Of a stretch of 64,000 nt of DNA, positions 1 to 11,361 are shown in pieces. The notes below the pieces were generated by a model. The model searched no databases. It was not told where the DNA came from and was given only the letters and a program-made list of their open reading frames with translations. Position 1 is the first letter of the stretch. Each line of letters opens with the position of its first letter. Origin of the DNA: Staphylotrichum longicolle (Eukaryota > Ascomycota > Sordariomycetes > Sordariales > Chaetomiaceae); assembly GCA_019096155.1 (NCBI GenBank), contig JAHCVI010000005.1, forward strand, positions 1,870,468 to 1,934,467, given 5' to 3'. Made by a program: the position numbers and the translations under genes.

Positions 1-774
1 GCATGTGCATGTACGACTGACGTGCGGCACGACTGCTCCGCCTGCATGGTTGGCCTGCCTCTGACACAAGCACTGCGCTAAAATGGAAGCATCCACTGAG
101 CGGAAGGTTTGTTCTGGTGGCAAGAAGACATCAAGCCATCAATTGGAGCGTCAATGGCGCAGACCCCATCGGACAGAGACTGGAGATGGCTGCAAAGGGC
201 AAAATCATCAGAAATTCCTCGAAAGTGTCCAGGTTCGGGCCTGGAGCCATGCAGCTCAAGCTTGATCGACAGGGCAGCGGCTCTTTGCGACATCCAGTGC
301 CAAGCATGCGGCCCTGGTTCTAGGCGGCGGCGGGGCTGCGTTGGCGCTGTGTCTTGACGTCACAGGCACTCCGTCAGCGGCCAGGGCCTGCAGCACCAGG
401 CTTGGACCAATAACTCCCGCCAATTCGTCCCACCATCCCTCCACTCCTCCACTGCCGCTCCTACCCTCCCTCAGCCTCCCTCCCCTCTTGAATGCCGGTA
501 TCTGTCCGGTCCGATCGACGTTCCACAAGCTCGTGCCCAACTCTTTCAGTTGTTTATTTCCCCGTGATTCTGCCTCTCTTCTTCCCTTTCCATCCCCTTC
601 TCCGCCGGGCAGTTTGACGATCTCCGGTGGTGCTTACTGAGCTTACTGAGCTTCCTCCTCTGACTGTGGGGTTGGTTGAGCTTGCAGCAGCTTTCCTGCG
701 CCGATCGATTCCTATTCTCTTTAACCTGCATCCGCTCGACTATCTGAACCCCTTCGTCTCCCGGCACGCTCACC
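1..774. other. Upstream region of GH63-type gene, no gene seen
   Basis: No reading frame here shows family resemblance or plausible splice structure. Positions 420-600 are strongly CT-rich on the plus strand, a common feature of fungal core promoters and 5' leaders, and lead into the ATG at 775. I infer promoter plus 5' UTR of the downstream glycosidase gene. Confidence 0.5.
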
Positions 775-3700
775 ATGGTCGTCTTTGACAATCACGAGTA
801 CCTCACCGAGGAGGAGCGGCGGCTCAAGGAGGACCGCAATCGCACAAAGTACTGGAAGAAATGGGGCTCCTATGTCGCCGAAAGGCAGTGGGCCACCGGT
901 GCGCTCCTCCTTCAACACTCGAGAAGGAGTCGAATCTGACTAGGCCAATCCAGTGCGAGAGGACTACAGCGAGGATGGCGATGCCTGGAGCCGTAAGTTC
1001 ATCCCCGTCTCGGCTGCCAACAACCCTGCCGCTCACATTGTTGCTCCATAGACTTTCCGCACGACCACGCTCGGTCCCGCGCATACAGATGGGGTGAGGA
1101 TGGCATTGCCGGTGTTTGCGATACACATGGCTTCCAGAACATTGCTTTTGCTTTCTGGAACGAGAAGGAGTATGCCCAACTGCTCCCTGCGACGCTGCTT
1201 GGGCGAGTCCACTGACCCGTCCTTAGTCCGTTTCTCAAGGAGCGCCTGTTTGGCTTGTCCAACCCTCAGGGAAACCACGGTGAGAGTATCAAGGAGGCTC
1301 ATTTTCATCTGGACAACACACCAGTGAGTTTTGTTATGATCTCCCGTCTTGTTGGTCCCCGGCTAACCATGTTGTTCTTTGCAGACGGTATGACTTAGCC
1401 AGCAGCCCACTCTATGGGGCCGCCCGAAGCTTACATGCCACAGCACTCGTACATGAAATACCTCTACAAGTACCCTCAAAAGGCGTTCCCCTACGAAGAT
1501 CTGCTGAAGGAGAATGCGAAGCGGGGAAAGGAGGACAAGGAATACCAGATTCTTGACACTGGCGTCTTCGACGAGGACCGCTACTGGGACATCTTCATTG
1601 AGACCGCCAAAGAAGACGACAACCCGGATGAGCTTCTCTTCCGCGTCACTGCCTGGAACAGAGGCCCCGAGCGCGCTCCGCTCCACATCGTCCCGCATGT
1701 GTGGTTCCGCAACACTTGGTCCTGGGGCAGGGAACCCGCCGAGAATCGGCCCTCCATGGGTGTGCACGATGAGAACCTGATCAAGTCGAAGCACCACTCT
1801 CTCGGGGACCGCTACGTTCTTCTCTCTCCCTCTCCTGGAGTTGGCGCTAGCGGGGAGGATGTCCAGCCCGAGCTGATCTTCACTGAGAATGAGACCAACT
1901 ACGAGCTCCTCTATGGGGGGAAAAATGACACGCAATATGTCAAGGACGCCTTCCACCGCCACATCGTCGACCAGGAGAAGGGCGCCGTGAACCCAGATCA
2001 GGTTGGCACCAAGGCTGCCGCTTGGTTCACCTTCAATGAGGACGGCGGGGTGAATCCGGGCGAGTGCGCAGGTACGTAATAAACTCTGTAAAAACTGCTG
2101 CTGAGTAAAACTAACGGAAGCAGTCGTTCGATTCAGGTTCTCCAAGAAACCCGAGACATACCTCGACGAAGAGGAGTTCGACGACATCATTGAGAGGAAG
2201 CGGGAGGAGGCCGACGACTTCTACTACCACATCAGCCCTCTGCCGATGGCCGATGACCTCCGTAACATCCAGAGACAGGCATTCGCAGGCATGATGTGGT
2301 GCAAGCAGCACTATCTCTTCATCTGGGAGGAGTGGGCGAACGGTGACCCTAGCCAACCGCCACCACCCCCAGGTCGGAAGGGCATTCGCAACTCTGCGTG
2401 GAAGCATCTTCACTGCGATGACATCCTGTCGATGCCAGATTCTTGGGAGTACCCCTTCTTTGCTGCGTGGGACACTAGCTTTCACTGCATCACCCTGGCC
2501 ATGATCGATCCGGACTTTGCCAAGAAGCAACTTGATCTCTTCACCCGCGAGTGGTACTGCCATCCGAATGGCCAGCTTCCTGCGTGAGTGACTCAACGGG
2601 GATGGTGTAGACGCCGACTGACCTTTGGCAGATACGAATGGAATTTCGGTGATGTCAACCCGCCTGTTCACGCCTGGGCGACGTTCCGTGTCTTCAAGAT
2701 TGAGCGCAAGCTCTATGGACGCCAGGATCTCGATTTCCTCGAAAGGGTATTCCAAAAGTTGCTTCTCAACTTTACCTGGTGGGTGAACCGGAAGGATGTA
2801 GAGGGCAAGAACGTCTTTGAGGGCGGCTTCCTCGGACTGGACAACATCGGCCTGTTCAACCGCTCAGAGCCGTTGCCGACAGGCGGCACGCTGGAGCAGG
2901 CAGACAGCACGGGCTGGATGGCGTTCTACTGCCTCAACATGCTCAATATCGCCTTGGAGCTCGCCAAGCACCGGCGCACCTACGAGGACATTGCCTCCAA
3001 GTTCTTTGAGCACTTTATCCTCATCAGCGACGCCATGACGTTCAGGACGGGCCAGAAAGACGAGCAATCGCTCTGGAACGAACAGGACGGGTTCTACTAC
3101 GATGCCATCTCGTGGGGCGGTCCGTGGATCCAGCAACTCCCCGTCAGGTCTCTCGTCGGCTTGATTCCCCTTTATGCCACCCTCACGTTGGAACCTGAGG
3201 TCATCAACAGGCTCCCGGCCTTCAAGAAGCGCGTCGACTGGTTCATGAAGAATCGTTGCGACGTCGCCGAACGGACGATGCACAGCATCCGCACCCGCGG
3301 CAAGGACAATCGCATCCTTTTGTCGCTCGTGAACAAGGACCGGCTCATCAAGATTCTTGAGCGGATGCTGGACGAGGATGAATTCTTCAGCCCTCACGGC
3401 ATTCGCTCGTTGTCCAAGTACCACAAAGAGCACCCCTATTCCATGGAGGTCAACGGACAAGAGTTCAGAGTGGGATACGTCCCCGGCGATTCAGACAGCG
3501 GTCTCTTTGGCGGCAACAGCAACTGGCGAGGACCGATCTGGCTCTGTGTCAACTTCCTACTGGTCGAGTCGCTCCAGCGCTTCTACCTCTTCTTCGGGCA
3601 GAACCTGAAGGTCGAGTGCCCTGTCGGCTCGGGCGACTACATGCACCTTGGTCACGTCTCAGAGGAGATCCAGCATCGGCTGCAGCACCTGTTTGCCCGG

Positions 3701-4355
3701 GACAACGATGGTCGTCGCAGCATCAACGGCGGCGACGATACGCTCGATTTCGACCCCAACTGGAGAGACTACCTCTGGTTCTACGAGTTCTTTGACGGCG
3801 ACAATGGCCGCGGCCTGGGCGCGACGCATCAGTGTGGCTGGACCGGCCTCATTGCGCGCATGATCCACGACACTGGGTAAGTCTTCTCCCCAACCACCCC
3901 TCAATTAAGTCTGATACTGACATCCCCTCCCCAGCGTCAACTGCCGCCTGCCCCAGACCCCGCGCACCCCCCGCGCCGGCATGTCCCACTACTTTGACGA
4001 CATCATCCACCGCCAAGTCAACCACGGCGCGCAGACCCCCAAGTCGCCCATGCTCTCGCCCAACGCGCCGCGCCTCCGCCGCAGCTCCACGAGCCGCTCG
4101 CTCGCGGCCCGCAGCGACTACAGCGCCAACGGGTACGACGACGATGACGAGAGCGGTGTCGAGACGCCGGGCGCCGCCGTCCGCCGCGGCTCGATCAACC
4201 CGTCGCAGATGAACGACCCTGAGCGGGTGCGCGCCAGGGAGGAGGCGGACGCGCATCTGCACCTGTATATCTCGCAGCAGCTGGAGCGGGTGAGACTGGA
4301 GAGGGGGGACGAGGCGGATTATGTTGGCGGGGAGGAGTTTGAGGCGACGCCTTAG
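775..4355 (+). CDS. GH63/MGH1-type glycoside hydrolase (cytosolic), 9 exons
   Basis: Predicted glucosidase-like enzyme with an (alpha/alpha)6 catalytic domain of the GH63 C-terminal/MGH1 type. There is no signal peptide, so it is probably cytosolic; the substrate is unknown. I join exons 775-898, 954-992, 1052-1169, 1227-1323, 1385-1387, 1444-2071, 2124-2583, 2632-3876 and 3935-4355, giving 1,044 aa. Family-type motifs are PTHSYMK near residue 125, AAWDTSFH near 450 (its Asp is the probable general acid) and GATHQCGWTGL near 886. The C-terminal 130 residues are Arg/Ser-rich with acidic patches and look disordered, possibly an added regulatory tail. The start is the first ATG of the frame after a CT-rich leader, in a good context (CACCATGG). 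The oddity is exon 5, one Thr codon of 3 nt. Bacterial mannosylglycerate-hydrolase relatives share the fold, so the name is at family level only. Confidence 0.88.
1385..1387 (+). other. Candidate 3-nt microexon (single Thr codon)
   Basis: The triplet ACG is preceded by a TTTGCAG acceptor and followed at once by a GTATGA donor. The flanking introns are 1324-1384 (61 nt, with a GCTAAC branch site) and 1388-1443 (56 nt). Including ACG gives the family sequence TPTHSYMK; skipping it and splicing 1323 to 1444 stays in frame but loses this Thr. Confidence 0.7.
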
Positions 4356-5209
4356 GCTTCGCTTCGTTGAGTGTGTAAGTGTATCCGAGGATTGTTGAGC
4401 AAGGAGGGCTCGAGGAGGTAGTTATCTTGGAAAGGGAGGAGGGGTTTTGGATGGTGGGTTTGGGGAAGCATGTAATAGATACGGAATATAGATTCGAGAT
4501 TGGATATGCATGCTTCCGCTGTTGACCTCTGCTTGATGAGATGGTGCAAGTAGTGGCTCATGGGGTTGGAGGAGCGAGTGAGTGGAGTGGGTGCAGCGGG
4601 CATTGCTACCTAAGTCGATGGTCTAAAGCCAAATTTCATCAAGCGTCAGTGGTTTAGTGGTAAAATCCATCGTTGCCATCGATGGGCCCCGCGTTCGATT
4701 CGCGGCTGACGCAGGATAACAACTTTCTCTTTTGGCTTTTTTTTTTGTTTCTTTCTTGTTTTACACTCTGGATATTTTCGTTGTTGATGGGTCGATTGTT
4801 ACTTGACTGGTCTGTTGAAGTGTCTGCCGACGGGTCGATTTGGGGAATGCCCTCTCGTCCTGTTGCGTCAACCGGTCGGGACGCCCCTTCAGATTGGAAC
4901 TTCGTCTTGACAGATTTGCAGAAACTGGGCCGCTGGGAACTCATGCTTTGTCCTCCTGTTTATGTGTCTGAGAGCAACTATGAAATACAATGCAGACACA
5001 AATCCAGGCACGTCAAGATCCTTCGACATTCAGGGAGAGCAAGGTCACTCAAAAAGCGTCTATTCGGCTCATGTACACAAGGGGAGATCCTCCAGGATTA
5101 GACCGCGAGCCTGATTGTGGGTTCGGCCTCCCTTTCGCTTCTCGGCGACGCGCCCAGCTTTGCCCCAACTCAACACAGTTCCATTGCTACAAAAAGAGAA
5201 GTGGTAAAT
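4356..5209. other. Intergenic, holds tRNA-Gly only
   Basis: This lies between the plus-strand glycosidase gene and the 3' end of the minus-strand OSCP gene. It contains the tRNA at 4643-4713, followed by a T-rich run near 4730-4755 that can serve as the RNA polymerase III terminator. I see no protein gene; frames crossing the tRNA are fortuitous. Confidence 0.6.
4643..4713 (+). tRNA. tRNA-Gly (anticodon GCC), intronless
   Basis: The acceptor stem GCGTCAG (4643-4649) pairs fully with CTGACGC (4706-4712), with discriminator A at 4713. The D-arm region is TGGTTTAGTGG. The anticodon stem CATCG/CGATG encloses the loop TTGCCAT, with anticodon GCC at 4675-4677. The T arm carries GTTCGATTC. The length is 71 nt, there is no intron and no encoded CCA, as expected for a eukaryotic nuclear gene. 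A T-rich stretch about 20-40 nt downstream can terminate polymerase III. Confidence 0.97.
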
Positions 5210-6194
5210 TTACAGAGTCTCGGTGAGCAGCTTGTTCATCTTGGCAAGCTTGGAGGAGACGCTCAGGTCAATTGTCCTGTCGCCAACCTCGACGACGAGG
5301 CCACCGACGATGTCCGGGTTGACCTGGAGGCATTTGTTAGGATCTGGTAATTTGGGATAGGAAAAGAGTGCGGGGAGTTGGGCGTACAGTGTTCTTGACC
5401 TTGAGCTTCTTGCCAGCACCGACGTAGCTCGACTTGGAGACGGCGGCCTCGAGGCGGGAGAGGGTCTTGTTGTCCAGAGCCTATTTCCCCCCGTTTGTTA
5501 GCATTGCGTTCCTCCCAGATCCCAAGCCCAATTCTTCCGCCCGACTGGGAATGCTGCCGTACCTGAGCGCTGGTAACGACCATCTCAACCTCGCCGCGAG
5601 CGGCGCTCATGAGCTCGCCGAACTTGCCGCAGACACCGGGGAGGAGGCCGAGGCGGTTGTTCTCGGCGAGGGTGGCCAGGAAGTTCTTGACGGTCTCGCC
5701 CGAGGCACCGGCGCTCTTCTGCAGCTCGGCCACGATGGCGCTCTTGTCGGCGGCGGACAGGGTCGGAGCCTCGAGGATGGTGACCAGCTTGGCGTCCTTC
5801 TGGAGCAGGCTGCCGAGGGCGGCGAGGCCCTTGGCGGTGGGCTCGAGGGACGAGGTCTTGACGGCGGCCGTGTACTATTCAGCGCGACAAGGCAAAATGA
5901 CGCAGGTTAGTCGCGTCTGCGTCTTCCACAATTGGGCAGGCCATTCAGGTCCTGTAAGAAGCCCCCTTCCCGCGCCGTATCCTTCCACCACGAGCGCGAG
6001 ACAGATCCAATTGGGCGATCGGAGGAGTGCGGGCGTACCAGAGCAGTGGCATAGGTGCCGTCGAGGCCGAAGAGGGCGACCGGAGGCTTGACCTTCTCGC
6101 TCGAGGCCGCGGCGAAGGTGCGGGTCTGGCCGAGGAGAGCACGCTGGGGAGCTGCCGCCCGAGCGGAGCGCAGCAATGCCTGTCGCGAGAACAT
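5210..6194 (-). CDS. ATP5: Mitochondrial ATP synthase subunit 5 (OSCP)
   Basis: OSCP is the stator subunit that ties the peripheral stalk to the F1 head of mitochondrial ATP synthase. Exons on the minus strand are 6194-6039, 5874-5563, 5480-5388 and 5323-5210, giving 224 aa (yeast Atp5 is about 212). The first ~30 residues are rich in Arg, Ala and Ser without acidic residues (MFSRQALLRSARAAAPQRAL), a typical matrix presequence. The end has the diagnostic OSCP signature: PDIVGGLVVEVGDRTIDLSV followed by a Lys-rich tail. The start is the only upstream ATG that supplies the presequence. It lies in the same direction as MOB1 with separate leaders. Confidence 0.95.
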
Positions 6195-6769
6195 GGTGAC
6201 TGGGGGGGGTTGGATGCGATGAGGGACCTCGAATGTCGTGCTGCGAGCTTCCCTTACAGTTTTCAAGAAACGGGGTTTGCTGCTCGGCAATTTCGCGGCG
6301 GCCTCAGGCAGCGAACAGCTTGCGGGTGGGACCGGGCAACAGGCTGGCTGCAAAAACCAGGCTTGGCACCCGATCAGGCCCACGGGCCCACTCTTTGGTT
6401 TTCATCCGGTTCCAGTTGTGAGCGAGGCAGCTTTCATTGTTTCAGGTCTCGTAGCTTGGGAAACAGAAGCATCAAACCCAACAAGCATTCATCAACTACA
6501 TTCAGTAACCTTCACAGTAATCCCTACAGGAAGCCCGCTTTCCCAGAGACTCCGTGGCTCCGCACTGCATGCAATCCCCCAGTCCGGAATCCCATTACCC
6601 TGAGCCAGCATCCTGAGCCCGCATGCTGTGCCATTCCATCCAAACCCACCCCGAATCCCAGCCACCAAACAACCGAGTCCTGTATCGGCCAAGCCAGTTC
6701 CCAAACGCCGTCATGCAAACAAGTCCAACAGTCCGGTATCTCGAAAGAAAGAAGATGTGGCGCTGCGGC
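6195..6769. other. Intergenic: OSCP promoter and MOB1 3' flank
   Basis: Both neighbours are transcribed to the left, so this holds the OSCP promoter and leader and the MOB1 3' UTR. A G-run sits at 6203-6210 next to the OSCP start. I see no gene or known element. Confidence 0.5.
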
Positions 6770-7786
6770 CTAGTCGCTCCGCAGCATGCTGTCCACCAGG
6801 TCGCCCAACGGGCCCCAGTAATCCTTGCCGCTGGCGAGATTGTGCTCGTCGATAAACAGGACGTACTGCTTGAAGCTGGTGTTGAGGTGTGGCTCGAGGC
6901 CGAGCTCACGGATGACGGGGTAGTGGTGGCAGTAGATGTGGGCGTAGACGCGGTACATGCGCTTGAAGATCTGGCGCACCAGAGCCGGGAAGGACTTGGG
7001 GAACGGCACGCCTGTTTCTCTTGGTCAGCCCGGGTTGTGGTGTTGTTGAACCTCGCCTGCGTCTTACCAATACGGCTCGGGAGAACTGCTTCGTTGTCGA
7101 TGTTACCCTGAACCCAGCTCATCAACTGCTCGATGTATGCCGGCGCGGGCATTTTCGTCGGCCGCTTGTAGTTCTCGGAGTCCTGCCACAGATATTCAAA
7201 CCTGGCCCCGTCAGCGCAAGTCCAAATTCCTACGGCGTTCCGAACCTACTCATCGGTCGCCTTCATCTCCGGGCACGACTGAGGGGAGCAGAACTCGGTA
7301 ATGGCGCCATAGATCAGGTTGATCTGGTTGTAAAAGTCCACCACTGTCGTTGTAAGTCAGCACGAATCTGCCCGACAGCGTCTCGTAGCGTTCGACGTTC
7401 GACGTACTATTGACGGCCAGCCACTCGTTCTCGTCTTCGCCCTCCGGCAGCTTCACCACCTTGCGCAAGCTGCCACCGCCTAGTGTCGCCTCGGCATACT
7501 GGCGAAGCTGGAAGCTCGTAGCGCCACCTTTGCCGGGCACTCGGGGTCGGAACTGGTTCTTCGTCCGGTTGTTTCTGTTATCGGCAGCCCGTTAGCGCAA
7601 GTTTCTCAGTGTCGCATCCGCTTGGGGTTGGGTGCCGAGTCGCGTGTTGGGCTACTGGCAACCTAGACCCAAGGTCTTGCGATTGCTGTAGTGCGGGAGG
7701 AGGGACGGTACAATCGACGGGTCTCCATAGTGCAGGTTTTCGCCAAACAGAAAATCAACTCACACAGTCGTCAGAAAGGAGCTCAT
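6770..7786 (-). CDS. MOB1: MOB1/phocein kinase activator
   Basis: Mob1 binds and activates NDR/LATS-family kinases (Dbf2 in yeast) in the mitotic exit/septation network. Exons on the minus strand are 7786-7764, 7574-7408, 7343-7250, 7201-7068 and 7011-6770, giving 219 aa, the usual Mob1 length. The first exon of 23 nt encodes MSSFLTTV and splices to NNRTKNQFRPR. Core motifs follow: DFYNQINLIYG; the zinc-site Cys residues in EFCSPQSCPEM; EYLWQD; and the second zinc pair in a YAHIYCHHYP stretch, with HLNTSFKQY near the C-terminus. I see no defect. The 23-nt first exon makes the start easy to miss, but MSSFL is the family's usual N-terminus. Confidence 0.96.
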
Positions 7787-9144
7787 GGCGAGAACCAGGA
7801 GCCTGGGCTCTCTCAAAAGGATGTTCCTGAACTGAGGCCCCCAGAACAAGGTACTGCGTTAGCGGGGCAGTCCCTTATGACGCAGCCCGCTGGGGATTCT
7901 CCACCAGCGCCAGCGGAGTCGGGTCAGGGGATGCGTACCGATGCAAGCTGATTCTGGTGGGTTATCGTATTCGCAGGACGCAGTGGGTGTGGTCGGAGGG
8001 GTTGCAAAGTTGATGTAACGGGCGATGATGCTTCTGAATCTTGGTGAAACGGGAAGGGAGAAAGTCAACAATGCAATCAATGCGGCGCAGGGAGAATGTT
8101 TACATGGAAGACTGTCCCGCACCCGACTCAGCTGGCAACAACAATCGGCGCTAATAATTGATTGATTTACGGCGCGACAGGGGCAGCGCTAAGCGCCACA
8201 TTTTAGCGGGGTTGTGGCTCCGATTAGCGCCTTTCATGTGCTTTTCTCAGCTGGGCCTGGGCCTGCCGTCCAATGTCAGGGAGAACATTTCCTCTTGAGA
8301 GCATTGAAGGATGCACATCAACATCTCACTGCAGCAATTAGCATGTTGGACACGAACCAAGCTGTGGAGATTCACAGTGAGACTTCTCCGCAGGCGGCTG
8401 AAAATCCGTCGACTGCAACTGCTGGGCACATCAAGACCGATTTCGACTCGACTTTCAAAACGCCAGACAGATTCCCGAGATAGCGTCCTCAAGTGGACAC
8501 CAGGAGGCCGATCCATTTTCTGTCTTGTTTCCCCATCTGTCATCCCTCATGCATCCTGCCATTGTAACATGTACTAGCTCTCATAGTACTGCATATAGCT
8601 TCGATCAAAGTTCTCCCAAAGCATTTTCAATATTATCCTTGTCCCAGAACGGCTGGACTTTATCCGCTTCTAACCCCAACTCCAGTCAACGATGGAAACG
8701 CCGCCAACCTAAAGCCCTTACTCGCCTTTCCCACACAGGTACCTCCTCCAAATCCACCAGGTCGATTCTTGTCAGTTATTGAGTTGCCGGTCTTTTTCTC
8801 GTCGCTGTCGGGTCATCGTCACCCGAGGGCTGTTGAGTTGCTCCTCCCCTCAAACCCCGCAGGCACGGAAATAGGGAGGAGAGATCCTACGCTGCAACGG
8901 CTAATGGCCATCTTTGCCTTGTTCGGGACGACGACAACCCCTCTCTACCGGGCTAATGGGTTACCGGAAAGGCGAAGGATGGATGAATAGGGGGAACCCG
9001 GTTCCCGGCTCATAGAAGCATGGACATGTTGATGGCTGGGATCGGTGATGCCGTGCATTATATTACCCCGTAGGTGAACCACACCTCTGGTGGTGAGCTT
9101 CACTGTTAGACAGCTAGGAGCGGCACAAGGTGACCACAACAGTG
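7787..9144. other. Divergent intergenic region, no gene seen
   Basis: This is the shared upstream region of MOB1 (-) and the secreted glycosidase (+), 1.36 kb. Frames at 8214-8483 and 8525-8782 lack a credible start or family resemblance. The last 80 bases before the glycosidase ATG contain a possible hairpin (9074-9102). I see nothing else. Confidence 0.45.
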
Positions 9145-11361
9145 ATGCGTGCCCTGTCTCTTCTTCTCGCCCTCTACTCCCTGGCGGAGGCAGTGTCTGT
9201 TGGACAGCGTCAGAAGGTCGTCCAGTCGTTCAATGTGCGCCGGACGAAGAGCTCTGATACCACGCCGTTGCAAGTGGGCAACGGCAATTTTGCCTTTGGC
9301 GCAGATGTCACGGGGTTGCAGACGTTCAAGCCATATGCCATCATGTCGACCTGGGGCTGGCACAACTTCAGCCTCCCGACCACCCCTGGACAGACTTCCG
9401 TGGAAGGTAGGTACACCTCCTGTGTTCTCTGTGCCTGGGGTACCCATTCACTGACGACCCCAGACTACACGGGACTTCAAATCTGGACTCACGGAAGACT
9501 GGTCCCCTACGAGGTGCCTAATCCGGCCCAGAGCGAGATCTCAAACTGGCTGAGAGAGAACCCGCATCGCCTCAACCTTGCGAAAGTTGGATTCAGCTTT
9601 GACCGCCCAAACGTCACCGAGGATGACTTACAGCACAAGGCGCAAGAGCTCGATCTGTGGTCAGGCAAACTATCCTCGTCCTTTGTCTACGACGGATGCC
9701 CCGTCCAAGTTGAGACGTGGGCCGACCCAGACTCGGACACCATCGCTCTCAGTGTCAAGTCGAAACTCCTGAGACGAGGTCTCGGCCTGTCTTTTGACTT
9801 TCCATACCCCGACAACCAAAAGTTCAACGCCCCGTTCGTCGGACACTTCAACCTCACATCCAAACACTCCACCAGCCTCGAAAGGCTGTCAGCCAACTCG
9901 GCCAGCATAAAGCACAAGCTGGATGAGACTGTCTACTACACCTACGTGTCGTGGAAGGGCCACGGAAACATTGACGGCCCAGCAGAGGGGACCCACCACT
10001 ACACCTTCACGACAACGCAACCAACCATCCAACTCACCGTCACCTTCTCCCCCAACCCCTCCCCTCAACCCCAAAGCCCCACAACCTACACCCGCATCAC
10101 CGCAGCCTCCCGCACCTGGTGGCAAGCCTTCTGGGCCGCCGGCGCCTTCATCGACCTCACCTCGGTCCGCAACGACCCGCGCGCCCGCTCCCTCCAGCAG
10201 CGCATCATCCTCTCGCAGTACCTCACAGCCGTCAACTCGGCCTCGTCCGCCCCGCCGCAAGAGTCCGGCCTCGTCAACAACGGCTGGCACGGCAAGTTCC
10301 ACCTGGAGATGGCCCTCTGGCACACCCTGCCCTTCGCGCGCTGGGGCCGCCCCGCCCTCCTCCGGCGCAGCCAGCCGTCGACCTACCGCGCGCTGCTCCC
10401 CTCCTCGCGCGCCCGCGCGGCGCGCCAGGGGTACGCCGGCGCGCGGTGGGGCAAGATGACGGACCCGCAGACGGGGCGCAGCGCGCCGGGGGACATCAAC
10501 GCGCTGCTCATCTGGCAGCAGCCGCACGCCATGTACTTTGCCGAGACGGAGTGGCGGTGGGCTTGCGATGCGACCGGGGACGGGGGCGGGGGCGGGGGCA
10601 GGGACAGGGAGGCGGTGCTGGCGCGGTGGGACGAAGTGGTGAGCGCGTCGGCCGACTTCATGGCCAGCTACGCCTTCTGGAACGCGAGCACGGGCGTGTA
10701 CGACCTGGGCCCGCCGCTGTATCCCGTCTCGGAGAACACGAGCCCGAACGCGACGCGGAACCCGACGTTCGAGCTGGCGTACTGGCGGTTCGGGCTGGAC
10801 GTGGCGGTCAAGTGGAGGGAGAGGATGGGGCGGGAGGCGCCGGGCGAGTGGGTGCGGGTGCGGGACGGGCTGGCGCCGCTGCCGGTGGTGGATGGGACGT
10901 ACGCGGTGTACGAGGGCATCGAGGGCATGTGGACGTCGAACGCGACGACGAATGACCATCCGGCGATGGCGGGGATCTATGGGCTGCTGCCGCCGCCGGC
11001 AAGTGGGAAGCCGTTGGATTTGGAGGTGCTGAGGAAGACGGCGGCCAAGATCAAGGAGCTGTGGGCGCTGGATTACTCGTACGGGTGGGACTTTGCCATG
11101 CTGGCGATGAACTCGCTGAGGCTGGGGGATCCGGAACAGGCGGTCGAGTACCTGCTGCACCCCATCTACCAGTTTGATGATGCTGGGTATCCGGTTGGCG
11201 GTTCGAGGGTGCCGACACCCTACTTTCCAAACTCGGCTTCGCTGTTGATTGCCACGGCCATGATGGCCGGCGGCTGGGACGGGAGCGAGGGTAAGACGGG
11301 GCATTGGCCAAAGTCCTGGGAGAAGGATGTGCAGGTTGATGGCTTCACGCCAGCTTTGTGA
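9145..11361 (+). CDS. Secreted six-hairpin glycosidase (GH65/GH95-like fold)
   Basis: Predicted extracellular carbohydrate-active enzyme; substrate not determinable. One intron, 9407-9463, leaves 719 aa. A signal peptide covers residues 1-18 (MRALSLLLALYSLAEAVS). Motifs typical of this six-hairpin family are QVGNGNFAFG with GLQTF after it, STWGWH, GWHGKFHLEM near 360 and LIWQQPHAMYFAETEW near 436. Several Asn-X-Ser/Thr sites fit secretion. The start is the first ATG after an in-frame region without ATG; a GTG five codons upstream is unlikely to be used. The intron is 57 nt and stop-free, so an unspliced reading is longer by 19 residues and breaks the conserved join SVE-DYTG. GC rises sharply after 10,100. 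The exact CAZy family is unsure; the fold assignment is firmer. Confidence 0.85.
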   Translation: MRALSLLLALYSLAEAVSVGQRQKVVQSFNVRRTKSSDTTPLQVGNGNFAFGADVTGLQTFKPYAIMSTWGWHNFSLPTTPGQTSVEGRYTSCVLCAWGTHSLTTPDYTGLQIWTHGRLVPYEVPNPAQSEISNWLRENPHRLNLAKVGFSFDRPNVTEDDLQHKAQELDLWSGKLSSSFVYDGCPVQVETWADPDSDTIALSVKSKLLRRGLGLSFDFPYPDNQKFNAPFVGHFNLTSKHSTSLERLSANSASIKHKLDETVYYTYVSWKGHGNIDGPAEGTHHYTFTTTQPTIQLTVTFSPNPSPQPQSPTTYTRITAASRTWWQAFWAAGAFIDLTSVRNDPRARSLQQRIILSQYLTAVNSASSAPPQESGLVNNGWHGKFHLEMALWHTLPFARWGRPALLRRSQPSTYRALLPSSRARAARQGYAGARWGKMTDPQTGRSAPGDINALLIWQQPHAMYFAETEWRWACDATGDGGGGGGRDREAVLARWDEVVSASADFMASYAFWNASTGVYDLGPPLYPVSENTSPNATRNPTFELAYWRFGLDVAVKWRERMGREAPGEWVRVRDGLAPLPVVDGTYAVYEGIEGMWTSNATTNDHPAMAGIYGLLPPPASGKPLDLEVLRKTAAKIKELWALDYSYGWDFAMLAMNSLRLGDPEQAVEYLLHPIYQFDDAGYPVGGSRVPTPYFPNSASLLIATAMMAGGWDGSEGKTGHWPKSWEKDVQVDGFTPAL

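Noticed and set aside
4673..5101. 142-codon frame overlapping the tRNA
   Set aside because: It begins inside the tRNA gene and its hydrophobic start comes from the polymerase III terminator T-run.
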